A DNA stretch of 44,897 bases from positions 1-44,897 of the forward strand of contig JAUREI010000009.1 of assembly GCA_030827515.1 (NCBI GenBank), written 5' to 3'. This stretch comes from Prosthecobacter sp. (lineage in GTDB: Bacteria; Verrucomicrobiota; Verrucomicrobiia; Verrucomicrobiales; Verrucomicrobiaceae). Shown piece after piece: positions 8,815-17,083 of the stretch. The notes beneath the pieces were generated by a model. The model was not told where the DNA came from. It saw only the letters and a list, made by a program, of their open reading frames with translations, and ran no database searches. The position numbers and the translations under genes were made by a program. The stretch's first letter is position 1; each line of letters opens with the position of its first letter.

Positions 8815-10626
8815 ATGCCCGTTCTCCAAGCCGATCAACTGCAGGACCGCTATGACGTGATCATTGTCGGCTCCGGCGCGGGCGGTGGCCAGACCGCCTA
8901 CGCACTGACGATGGAGGGCGTCAAGGTCCTCGTCCTCGAGGCCGGCCGAAGCTTTGATCCTGCGACCGAGGTGGCGATGTTCCAACTGCCCAGCCAGGCA
9001 CCCCTGCGCGGCGAGCGCACGCCGGACAAGCCCTACGGCTTCCACGATTGCTCCATTCAGAGCGGCTGGGAGATTCCCGGCGAACCCTACACGAACGCAC
9101 ACGCGCAACCCGAGCGCCAGTTCAACTGGTGGCGCCAGCGCATGATGGGAGGTCGCACCAACCACTGGGGACGCATTTCCCTGCGCAACGGTCCCTATGA
9201 CTTCAAGCCGCGCCAGCGATGGGGCCAAGGCTTTGACTGGCCGATCAGCTATGACGACCTGGCGCCGTATTACGACAAGGTCGAACGGCTGATCGGGGTG
9301 TTCGGCACAAATGAGGGCATCGAAAACTCGCCGGATTCCTCGCCCGGCGTGCTGCTGCCGGCCCCGAAACTGCGCGTCGGCGAACTCTATGCGCAGAAGC
9401 ATGGTCGCAAGGTCGGCGCCCGCGTCGTCTCGATCCATCGCGCCGTGCTGACTAAACCCCAGGATGCCGACACCCTGCCCGCGCTGCTGCATCCGGACAA
9501 CCCCGGAGCCCAGCAACTGCTCGCCGAGCACATGCGCTCGCGCGCGCCCTGCTTCTGGGCCACCGACTGCCACCGCGGCTGCTCGATCCGCGCCAACTAC
9601 GACTCGCAGACCGTGCACCTGCGTCCGGCACTGGCGACCGGCAACCTCGACATCCTGCCCAACGCCATGGTGAGCGAGGTGACGATCGATGCCTCCGGCA
9701 AGGCGACGGGTGTTCTCTTCATCGACAAAACCACCGGCCGAGAAGGCCGTGCACGAGGCCGCGTCGTCGTGCTCGCGGCGGGCTCGCAGGAATCGGTGCG
9801 TCTGCTGCTCAATTCCAAATCCAACCGCTTCCCGCAGGGGTTGGCGAATTCCAGCGGCAAGGTCGGCAAATACCTGACCGACTCCGTGTCCAGCAGCCTG
9901 AGTGCGCACATCCCGGCCTTTGAGGGCATGCCCGTGCACAATGAGGACGGTGCCGGCGGACCTCACGCCTACGTGCCCTGGACCCGCCATGGAGAAAACC
10001 GCCGCATGGGACTCGGCTTTCCGGGCGGCTATCACCTGGAGTTCACCAGCGGGCGACAGATGCCCTCGCTCGGCGTCGTCAGCGGTATCGACACACTGGC
10101 TGCCAGCGATAGCGTGCTGTTTGGACGCCGTCTCCGCGAGGAAGCACGTCGTTTCTACGGCAGCCGCCTCGGTTTCGGCGCGCAGGGGACCATGCTTCCC
10201 AACGACCAGTGTTATGCCGAACTGGACCCCGAAGTGAAGGACCAGTGGGGCATCCCAGTGCTGCGATTTCACTGGCAGTGGTCGGACTTCGAACTCAATC
10301 AGGTGCGCAACCAGCAGCGGCACATCGGCGAATTGCTTGAATCCCTGGGCGGCCGTCTGCTGAAGCCGCCGGCGGACGACCCGCTGAAGGCCATACGCCC
10401 CGGCGGGGCGGTCATTCATGAGGTCGGCGGCGCCATCATGGGCGAGGCTCCGGAAACCTCGGTGACCAATGCCTGGAGCCAGACCTGGGATGTCAAAAAT
10501 CTTTTCCTCGCCGATGGCGCCCCCTTTGCCAGCACGGCCGACAAGAACCCGACCCTCACCCTCATGGCGCTGGCCTGGCGCATGGCGGATCACCTCATGG
10601 CGGAACTCAAGCGACAGAACCTCTGA
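8815..10626 (+). CDS. GMC family oxidoreductase (gluconate/glucose dehydrogenase large-subunit type)
   Basis: This 603-residue flavoprotein has the Rossmann FAD motif GSGAGGG (residues 19-25), ending in the ribose-binding VLVLEAGRSF. GMC-typical GGRTNHWGRISLR follows, then a TDCHRGCSIRANYDS segment, and the C-terminal GMC domain contains HEVGGAIMG and DKNPTLTLMALAWR, which supply the His/Asn active-site pair. It oxidises an alcohol, most likely a sugar or polyol, passing electrons to an external acceptor. The ATG at 8815 is preferred because it places the FAD motif near the N-terminus as in relatives; longer forms add sequence antisense to the neighbour. No signal peptide is seen, yet the next gene encodes a Tat-signalled small subunit, so export as a folded complex is likely. 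Its stop overlaps the next start (TGATG). Confidence 0.93.
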   Translation: MPVLQADQLQDRYDVIIVGSGAGGGQTAYALTMEGVKVLVLEAGRSFDPATEVAMFQLPSQAPLRGERTPDKPYGFHDCSIQSGWEIPGEPYTNAHAQPERQFNWWRQRMMGGRTNHWGRISLRNGPYDFKPRQRWGQGFDWPISYDDLAPYYDKVERLIGVFGTNEGIENSPDSSPGVLLPAPKLRVGELYAQKHGRKVGARVVSIHRAVLTKPQDADTLPALLHPDNPGAQQLLAEHMRSRAPCFWATDCHRGCSIRANYDSQTVHLRPALATGNLDILPNAMVSEVTIDASGKATGVLFIDKTTGREGRARGRVVVLAAGSQESVRLLLNSKSNRFPQGLANSSGKVGKYLTDSVSSSLSAHIPAFEGMPVHNEDGAGGPHAYVPWTRHGENRRMGLGFPGGYHLEFTSGRQMPSLGVVSGIDTLAASDSVLFGRRLREEARRFYGSRLGFGAQGTMLPNDQCYAELDPEVKDQWGIPVLRFHWQWSDFELNQVRNQQRHIGELLESLGGRLLKPPADDPLKAIRPGGAVIHEVGGAIMGEAPETSVTNAWSQTWDVKNLFLADGAPFASTADKNPTLTLMALAWRMADHLMAELKRQNL

Positions 10627-11261
10627 TGTCCTCCCCCTCCACCCGCATCAGCCGCCGCGAGTCGATCCAGTGGATGCTCGCCGCCAGCGCCGTGCTGGCC
10701 GGGCACGACGCCCCCCTGACCGGCGCCGATCCCGCGATCGCCGCCAAGGGCTACGGCCCCGATCCGAGCATGGTGAAAATCTACCAGCCCGGCGATGTCT
10801 GGCCGCTCACCCTCGACGAGGCCCAGCGCGACACCGTGCGCGCCCTGTGCGACCTGATTCTGCCCGCCGATGAAACCTCGCCTTCCGCTTCGGTCGTGGG
10901 TGTTCCCGATTTCATCGACGAATGGATCAGTTCCCCCTACCCGGCCCAGGCCGGCGACCGCCGCACCCTGCTCGACGGACTGAAGTGGATCGAGGATGCG
11001 GCCCGGCAGCGCTTCCGGAAACCCTTTGCCGAACTCTCCGTCGCGGAACAGACCCAATTGTGCGAGGGCATCGCGAGCTTGAAGCCAAAACCCGAACTCA
11101 AGAAGGCGGCCGCCTTCTTCAAGCGCTTCCGCGACCTCACGGCGGGAGGTTACTACACCACGCCGGAGGGCATGAAGGCCATCGGCTATGTCGGCAACGT
11201 GCCGACCGCCACCTTTGATGGACCGCCGCCCGAGGCACTGCGCCATGTCGGCCTGGCCTGA
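10626..11261 (+). CDS. Gluconate 2-dehydrogenase subunit 3 family protein
   Basis: This 211-residue protein starts with a twin-arginine signal (SRRES at residues 9-13, followed by IQWMLAASAVLAG). The mature part matches the subunit 3 family: LTLDEAQRDTVRALCDLILPADETSPSASVVGVPDFIDEW, then LLDGLKWIEDAARQRFRKPFAELSVAEQ, then RDLTAGGYYTTPEGMKAIGYVGN. In characterised FAD-dependent glucose and gluconate dehydrogenases the small subunit carries the Tat signal and is needed for folding and export of the large one. The start codon overlaps the GMC stop by one base, which implies translational coupling. The third, cytochrome c subunit of classical complexes is absent from this position. A hairpin lies directly after the stop. 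Confidence 0.92.
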   Translation: MSSPSTRISRRESIQWMLAASAVLAGHDAPLTGADPAIAAKGYGPDPSMVKIYQPGDVWPLTLDEAQRDTVRALCDLILPADETSPSASVVGVPDFIDEWISSPYPAQAGDRRTLLDGLKWIEDAARQRFRKPFAELSVAEQTQLCEGIASLKPKPELKKAAAFFKRFRDLTAGGYYTTPEGMKAIGYVGNVPTATFDGPPPEALRHVGLA

Positions 11262-11279
11262 CCCCCACGAAAGTGGGGG
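11262..11279. terminator. GAAA-loop hairpin after the dehydrogenase pair
   Basis: A 7-bp perfect stem (11262-11268 with 11273-11279) is closed by a GAAA tetraloop and begins directly after the TGA of the subunit 3 gene. There is no T-run after it, so it may stabilise the upstream mRNA end or attenuate rather than terminate. The next gene starts 42 bp further on in the same direction. Confidence 0.5.
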
Positions 11280-11321
11280 ATTCCGCTGGCAAATGCGCCG
11301 CTCGAAGGCCGTACTGATCCG

Positions 11322-13190
11322 GTGTCTTCGTCCCTTCGCCGACTCGTTCCCATTCTCTGCCTGAGCGTCCCCCTGTTCAGCGGCGCCGCCGTTGTACGCG
11401 TCGAACTGACCGAGCGCACCGACCTCGGCACCTCCGGGTATGAACAACTCACCGGTCGCCTGCACTTTGAGATCGACCCGGTCCTGCCGCAGAATGCCGT
11501 TATAGCCGACGTTGGACTGGCTCCGCTCAATGCGGCTGGCAGGGTGACCTTTCACTCCGACCTGCGCATCCTGCGACCGAAGGATGCGGCGCGCGCCAAT
11601 GGCACGGTCTGGTTTGAAATTCCCAACCGCGGCGGCAGGGCGAGCCTGAGCGACTGGATCACGCAGAACGGTTTCACCGTGGTGAATCTCGGCTGGGAGT
11701 TCGACGTGCCGGCCGGCCCCGACAAGCTGCGGCTCGAGACGCCGCGGGCACGCCAACCCGACGGACGTCCGCTGACCGGCGTGGTCCGTGCAATCTTCAC
11801 CCCCGACAAGCGCAAGGAGACCCAACCTCTCACCGACCTGGCCGACTACCCGGCCGTCAATCCCACCGGTCCGGACAGCCAACTCCTCGTGCGCACGCGC
11901 GCCGCCTACCCCGGTGGCGAAGTCGTGCCACGTCACCTCTGGCAACTTGAGAAAGACCTCATCCGGCTCTCCGGCGGCTTTGAACCGGGCCGCACCTATG
12001 AGGTCGCCTACCTCTCCGAAGGTCCGCCGATTGCCGGCCTCGGTTACGCGGCCATCCGCGACGCCGTCGCCTGGCTGAAGCATGGTGCCGACTCGCCGGT
12101 GCCGGTGCGTCACGCGCTGGCCTTCGGCTCCTCGCAGTGCGGTCGCTTCCTGCGCGACTTCCTCTATCTGGGCTTCAACACCGACGAAGCCGGTCGCGCG
12201 GCGCTGGATGGCATCATCGCTCACGTGGCCGGAGCCGGTCGCCTGGTGCTCAACGAACGTTGGTCCACGCCGCGCGCCCTCGCCGGCTATCAAACCGCCT
12301 CCTATCCGTTTGCCGACAGCGCCCAACCGGATCCGGTGAGCGGTCACACGGAGGGCATCCTCGACAATCCGCGCGTGCGTCATGCGCCGAAGGTTTTCGC
12401 CATCAACATGGCCGCCGAGTACTGGGGCGCAGGCCGTGTTGCGGCGCTGACCCACAGCGACCCGGCGGGCCGGCGCGACATCGAACTGCCGGCCAACGTG
12501 CGCTCCTACTTCTTTGCCTGCACCTCACACGGGCCATCTTCGTTTCCGCCCACCGCGCAAACCGACGGGGCTCCCCTCGCTAACCCGGTCAATGCCAACT
12601 CCGCGGTCATCGCGCTGCGCCTGGCCCTGCACCGCTGGGTCGCCGGGAAGGCGGAACCGCCGCCGAGTGTTCATCCCCGCTTCGCCGATGGCACGCTGGT
12701 GCCCGCTTCCCAAATTCGCTTCCCCGCCGTGCCCGGCCTCACCTCCCCCGCCGCGGCCACCGCGGGCGGGCGCGTGCGCAATCCGCAGTGGTCCGACGGG
12801 GCCGGGGCCGGCACCGAACTGCCCCTGCTCGTGCCTCAGGTCGACGCCGATGGCAACGACCTGGGCGGCATTCGGATGCCTGATATCGCCGTGCCGTTGG
12901 GCACCGGCACCGGCTGGGTCTTCCGCCCCGCCGCCTATGGGTCACCCGGGGATTTTTACCTCCTGCGCGGAGCCTGGGTGCCGTTGGCCGCCACAAAGGC
13001 GGACCGTCTTGCGACCAGGGATTCACGGCCGTCCCTCGAGGAGCGCTACGCCTCCAGGTCCGACTTCCTACGCCGGATCGAGGCGGCGGTGAGGGACCTC
13101 ATTGACCGTGGATTCCTCCTTCCCGATGACCTTGAACCCCAGCTCAAGCAGGCCGGAGAACGCTGGGACTGGATTCAGCGGGGCCGTTGA
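11322..13190 (+). CDS. Secreted alpha/beta hydrolase domain protein (PF20091 type)
   Basis: This 622-residue protein begins at GTG 11322 with a Sec signal peptide (about residues 1-21, PILCLSVPLFSGAA). The body closely follows the large 'alpha/beta hydrolase domain' family. It has the RTYEVAYLSEGPPIAGLGYAAIRDAVAWLKH block, a nucleophile region FGSSQCGRFLRDFLYLGFN (Ser within GSSQCGR), then DGIIAHVAGAGR, a PKVFAINMAAEYW block and SYFFACTSHGP. The His in the last block is a candidate catalytic residue. Family members are exported, probably esterases or lactonases; no substrate is firmly known to me. Its position after a sugar dehydrogenase suggests it could hydrolyse a lactone or ester product, which is inference. 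It is 19 bp from the following SGNH hydrolase gene. Confidence 0.85.
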   Translation: MSSSLRRLVPILCLSVPLFSGAAVVRVELTERTDLGTSGYEQLTGRLHFEIDPVLPQNAVIADVGLAPLNAAGRVTFHSDLRILRPKDAARANGTVWFEIPNRGGRASLSDWITQNGFTVVNLGWEFDVPAGPDKLRLETPRARQPDGRPLTGVVRAIFTPDKRKETQPLTDLADYPAVNPTGPDSQLLVRTRAAYPGGEVVPRHLWQLEKDLIRLSGGFEPGRTYEVAYLSEGPPIAGLGYAAIRDAVAWLKHGADSPVPVRHALAFGSSQCGRFLRDFLYLGFNTDEAGRAALDGIIAHVAGAGRLVLNERWSTPRALAGYQTASYPFADSAQPDPVSGHTEGILDNPRVRHAPKVFAINMAAEYWGAGRVAALTHSDPAGRRDIELPANVRSYFFACTSHGPSSFPPTAQTDGAPLANPVNANSAVIALRLALHRWVAGKAEPPPSVHPRFADGTLVPASQIRFPAVPGLTSPAAATAGGRVRNPQWSDGAGAGTELPLLVPQVDADGNDLGGIRMPDIAVPLGTGTGWVFRPAAYGSPGDFYLLRGAWVPLAATKADRLATRDSRPSLEERYASRSDFLRRIEAAVRDLIDRGFLLPDDLEPQLKQAGERWDWIQRGR

Positions 13191-13209
13191 TCACCACACC
13201 CCTCCCGCC

Positions 13210-13875
13210 ATGATGCGTTCCCTGCTTTTTCTCGCCGTCCTTGCCACATCGGCCACCGCCCAACCCGCGCGCGTGCTGTTCCTCGGCAACAGCATCACCC
13301 TGCACGGGCCCAAGGCCGACATCGGCTGGACCGGCAACTGGGGCATGGCCGCCAGCGCTGCAGACAGGGACTATGTGCACCTTGTCACCCGCGCCCTCAC
13401 CGAAAAGAGCGGTGAAGCCCCGGACGTGTGGGTCCGGAACATCGCCGACTTCGAGCGCGCCCATCAGGGCTACGACGCCGGCACCAGGCTCCGGGAAGCG
13501 GTCGATTTCAAGGCCGACCTCATCATCCTCGCCATCGGTGAAAACGTGCCCGCCCTGAAGACCATCGAAGCCCAGGAACGCTTCCAGGCCGATGTCACCG
13601 GTCTGCTGCGCACCCTGCAGGGTGACCGCCAGCCGACGATTCTCGTGCGGAGCTGCTTCTGGGCAAATCCCGCCAAGGACACGGCGCTGCGTGAAGCCGG
13701 CCGCGCGGTCGGTGCAATTTTCGTCGACATTCGCGACCTCGGCAGCCAGGAGGAAAACTACGCGCGCTCGGAACGCGACCATGAGCACGCCGGCGTGGCC
13801 CGCCACCCCGGCGACCGCGGCATGGCCGCCATTGCCAGGGCGTTGATCGCGGCCCTCCCGGCCGCAGCGCCCTGA
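13210..13875 (+). CDS. Secreted SGNH/GDSL-type hydrolase
   Basis: This protein of 221 residues (or 220 if the second ATG is used) has a clear signal peptide ending ATAQ. Directly after it comes the GDSL-like block VLFLGNSITLHGP with the nucleophile Ser in GNS. Further SGNH features are DLIILAIGENV (a G-E-N block 3) and ARHPGDRGM near the C-terminus, with the catalytic His. The Asp usually three residues before that His is a Val; an HEHAGV stretch just upstream is the local alternative. SGNH hydrolases act as esterases, often carbohydrate deacetylases. It lies inside the plus-strand run, 19 bp after the PF20091-type hydrolase, and 57 bp before the PSD1 gene. Confidence 0.87.
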   Translation: MMRSLLFLAVLATSATAQPARVLFLGNSITLHGPKADIGWTGNWGMAASAADRDYVHLVTRALTEKSGEAPDVWVRNIADFERAHQGYDAGTRLREAVDFKADLIILAIGENVPALKTIEAQERFQADVTGLLRTLQGDRQPTILVRSCFWANPAKDTALREAGRAVGAIFVDIRDLGSQEENYARSERDHEHAGVARHPGDRGMAAIARALIAALPAAAP

Positions 13876-13932
13876 TCCGTGCCCGGAGAAAAAAATTCGT
13901 CCAAAACCGTGCTCTTCCCGACTTATCTTCTC

Positions 13933-16900
13933 ATGATGCCCCGGTTCCGTTCCATTCACCTGCCCCTTGGACTCGCCAGCCTCGCCGCTCTTCCTGCCGT
14001 GGCCGCCGATGAGACGCGGCATGCCGCCCTGCAGTTCTTCGAAAAGGAGGTGCGCCCCGTGCTGGTCAAGCGATGCTACGAATGCCACAGCGGCACCAAA
14101 CAAAAGGGCGGCCTGCGCGTCGATCACATCGGTTACCTGAAGAGCGGTGGCGACACCGGACCGGCCCTGGTGCCGGGTTCCCCCGAGAATTCGCCCCTGC
14201 TGGAGGCCGTGAGCTACCATGATCCCGACTTTCAGATGCCGCCGAAAAACAACGGCGGCAAGCTGCCGGACGCCGAAATCGCCGCCCTGAAAAAATGGAT
14301 CGCCCTTGGAGCCCCCTGGCCCGAGGAAACCGGCAAGAAGCTCGTCGTCACCGAGGGCGGCTTCACCGAGGAACAGCGCAATTACTGGTTCTTCAAGCCC
14401 GTCGCCAAGGTGACCCCGCCGGTGGTCAAGAGCGACTGGGTGCGCAACGACATTGATCGATTCATTGTCGCCAAACAGGCCGAACAGGGCCTGACCCCGG
14501 CGGAAGAGGCCGGCCGCCACGAACTGGTCCGCCGCCTGTACTTTGACCTGCACGGCCTGCCGCCCACCAAGGACCAGATCGACGCCTTCGTGAAGGACGA
14601 CCGCCCGGATGCCTACGAGAAGCTCGTCGACGAACTGCTCGCCAGCCCTCGCTACGGCGAACGCTGGGCCCAGCACTGGCTCGACCTCGTCCGCTACGCC
14701 GAGAGTGACGGCTACAACGCCGACGCCTACCGGCCCTCGGTCTGGCCCTACCGCGATTACGTCATCAAGTCGCTGAACAATGACAAGCCGTACGACCAGT
14801 TCGTGCGCGAACAACTCGCCGGCGACGAAATCGCCCCGAACGATCCCGAGGTGCTCATCGCCACCGCCTTCCTGCGTCACCCGGTCTACGAATGGAACCA
14901 GCGCGACGTCCGCGGCCAGTGGGACATCATCGTCACCGACATGACCGACACCGCGGGCGAACTCTTTCTCGGCCTGAGTATGGGTTGTGCCCACTGCCAC
15001 AATCACAAGTTCGATCCCATCCTGCAAAAGGACTACTACCGCCTGCGGGCCTTCTTCACGCCGGTGCAATGGCGTGACGACCTCAGGCTGGCAACGCCGG
15101 ACCAGCAGCGCGAGTATGACGCGCGCCTGGCCAAGTGGGAAGCCGCCACCGCGGAGATCCGCGCGAAGATGGACGCCCTCACCCAGCCCATTGTCGAACC
15201 GCGTGTTGACCGCGCCCTCAAGCGTTTCACCGAGGACCTGCAGGCCATGGTCAACAAGCCTGCGGACCAGCGCGACGCTTTCGAGAAGCAGCTCGCCGGC
15301 CTCTGCGAACGCCAACTGGCGCATGAACGGCGCACCTTCGACCCCATGAAGAGTCTGAAGACCGATGCCCAGAAGGCCGAGTACAAGGCGCTGGAGGACG
15401 ATTTGAAAAAGTTCGACTCCCTCAAACCCGCACCCCTGATGGAAGCCTTCGTCGCCACCGATGCCAGCGCGAAGGCACCCTCGAACGCCCTCAAGACCCG
15501 CCGCGGCGAGCAGGAAATCGCCCCCGGCTTTCCCTCGATCCTGGAACCGCAGGAACCGAAGATCACGCCCAGGGGCAACTCCACCGGCCGCCGCAGCGTG
15601 CTCGCCGAATGGATCACGCGCCCGGACAATCCGCTCTCGACGCGCGTCATCGTCAACCGTGTCTGGCAATATCATTTCGGCCGCGGCATCGTCGCCACCG
15701 CCAGCGACTTCGGCACGCTCGGCGAACCGCCCACCCACCCGGAACTGCTCGACTTCCTGACCCGCCGCTTTGTCGCCAACGGCTGGCGCCTCAAGCCGCT
15801 GCACCGCGAGATCCTGCTGTCGGCCGCCTACCGGCAGACCGCCCGGCGCGAACCGGACGCGGTTGCCGCCAGGGTCGACCCCTCGAACCGCTTCCTGTGG
15901 CGCTTTCACCCCCGGCGCCTCGACGCAGAGCAGGTGCGCGACGCCCTGCTCGCGGTGAGCGGTGAACTGGATCCCGCGGCCGGTGGACCGGCCGGTGACG
16001 GCAACGGCACCCGCCGCTCGGTGTACACGATGAAGAAGCGCAACAATCCGAACGAGCTGCTGCGCGCCCTCGACCTGCCCACCGGTTTCGCCAGCACCTC
16101 CGAACGCCAAAGCACGACGACGCCGACGCAGGCTCTGCAGTTGCTCAATGGCGACTGGCTGCTCGCGCGGGCTCGCCGTCTCGCGGAACAGGCACGCAAC
16201 GTCGATGACGCCTGGCTGGCCGTGCTTGGCCGACCACCGAGCACCAGGGAGCGTGCGGTTGCCGAAGACTTCCTGCAGCGGCGCGCCGGTGGATCCAAAC
16301 CGGAATCCGCCACCTCAAGCGGCGATTCCGGAAGTGGCGACTTCAAGGAGAACAGCCCGCACGAACGCCTGCTCGTGCAGCCCGGCGACAAGGAGGGCGA
16401 CGAATTCAGCGTCGAAGCCGTCGTCCGCCTCGACAGCATTGACGTCAACGCCTCGGTGCGCACCATCGCCTCGCGCTGGACCGGCGGCAAGGACAGCCTC
16501 GAATCCTTCGGCTGGAGCCTGGGCGTCACCGGCGAAAAGTCACGCTACAAGCCGCGCAACCTGATCCTGCAGATCGTCGGCGAGGATGAAAACGCCAACA
16601 TCGGTTATCAGGTCGTCGCCTCCGACCTGCGCGTCGCCCTGGGTCACCGTCATCATGTCTCGGCCCGACTGTCCTGCACCGGCCGCAGCGTCACCTTCAC
16701 CCTGCGCGATCTCGACACGCCCAACGCCCCGCTGCAATCGGCCGTGGTGCCGCTCGACATCCGCGCCAAGCTGAGCCAGGGTGCCGCCCAGCTCGTCATC
16801 GGCGGCCTGCACAAGCGTTCGCCCACACACCAGTGGGATGGCCGCATCGAGGCCGTGCGTGTCTCCGCCGGCCTGCTGGCCGACACCGCCCTGAACGCCG

Positions 16901-17079
16901 ACCCCGAGCGCTGGGAAGCCGGTCTCGCCATTTGGCGCGCCGCCGACCCGCTCAGCTCGCAGTTCGCCTGGAGTGGTTCCGACTCGGCCTCGGTCGAGGC
17001 CAACGATCCCTTCCGTCAGGCCATGAACGACCTCTGCCAGGTCCTGCTCAACTCGAACGAATTCTTTTACCTCCACTGA
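13933..17079 (+). CDS. PSCyt1/DUF1549/DUF1553 (PSD1) secreted cytochrome protein with inserted LamG-like module
   Basis: This 1048-residue protein opens with a signal peptide (to about residue 25, AVAA). A Planctomycete cytochrome c domain follows, with CYECH (Cys48, Cys51, His52), then DUF1549 (NDIDRFIVAKQ to about residue 380), which holds a second motif CAHCHNHKFDPI. A coiled, charged spacer follows, then DUF1553 from about residue 555 (RRSVLAEWITRPDNPLSTR). The end of DUF1553 is interrupted: after RPPSTRERAVAEDFLQRRAG comes about 200 residues resembling a concanavalin/LamG fold (FSVEAVVRLDSIDVNASVRT to HQWDGRIEAVRVS), and then the usual closing MNDLCQVLLNSNEFFYLH. The start is ATG 13933; GTG 13879 would add a non-signal leader. 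Exported and haem-binding by inference. The DUF1501 partner follows after 4 bp. Confidence 0.92.
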   Translation: MMPRFRSIHLPLGLASLAALPAVAADETRHAALQFFEKEVRPVLVKRCYECHSGTKQKGGLRVDHIGYLKSGGDTGPALVPGSPENSPLLEAVSYHDPDFQMPPKNNGGKLPDAEIAALKKWIALGAPWPEETGKKLVVTEGGFTEEQRNYWFFKPVAKVTPPVVKSDWVRNDIDRFIVAKQAEQGLTPAEEAGRHELVRRLYFDLHGLPPTKDQIDAFVKDDRPDAYEKLVDELLASPRYGERWAQHWLDLVRYAESDGYNADAYRPSVWPYRDYVIKSLNNDKPYDQFVREQLAGDEIAPNDPEVLIATAFLRHPVYEWNQRDVRGQWDIIVTDMTDTAGELFLGLSMGCAHCHNHKFDPILQKDYYRLRAFFTPVQWRDDLRLATPDQQREYDARLAKWEAATAEIRAKMDALTQPIVEPRVDRALKRFTEDLQAMVNKPADQRDAFEKQLAGLCERQLAHERRTFDPMKSLKTDAQKAEYKALEDDLKKFDSLKPAPLMEAFVATDASAKAPSNALKTRRGEQEIAPGFPSILEPQEPKITPRGNSTGRRSVLAEWITRPDNPLSTRVIVNRVWQYHFGRGIVATASDFGTLGEPPTHPELLDFLTRRFVANGWRLKPLHREILLSAAYRQTARREPDAVAARVDPSNRFLWRFHPRRLDAEQVRDALLAVSGELDPAAGGPAGDGNGTRRSVYTMKKRNNPNELLRALDLPTGFASTSERQSTTTPTQALQLLNGDWLLARARRLAEQARNVDDAWLAVLGRPPSTRERAVAEDFLQRRAGGSKPESATSSGDSGSGDFKENSPHERLLVQPGDKEGDEFSVEAVVRLDSIDVNASVRTIASRWTGGKDSLESFGWSLGVTGEKSRYKPRNLILQIVGEDENANIGYQVVASDLRVALGHRHHVSARLSCTGRSVTFTLRDLDTPNAPLQSAVVPLDIRAKLSQGAAQLVIGGLHKRSPTHQWDGRIEAVRVSAGLLADTALNADPERWEAGLAIWRAADPLSSQFAWSGSDSASVEANDPFRQAMNDLCQVLLNSNEFFYLH

Positions 17080-17083
17080 TCCC

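Noticed and set aside
8809-12455. Two long minus-strand frames (594 and 621 codons)
   Set aside because: They are antisense to the GMC, subunit 3 and PF20091-type genes, whose products have full conserved motifs. The minus-strand products have none.
13144-16110. A 988-codon open frame on the minus strand
   Set aside because: It is antisense to the PSD1 and SGNH genes. Its product is Gly/Val/Gln/His-rich noise without motifs; high GC keeps such frames open.
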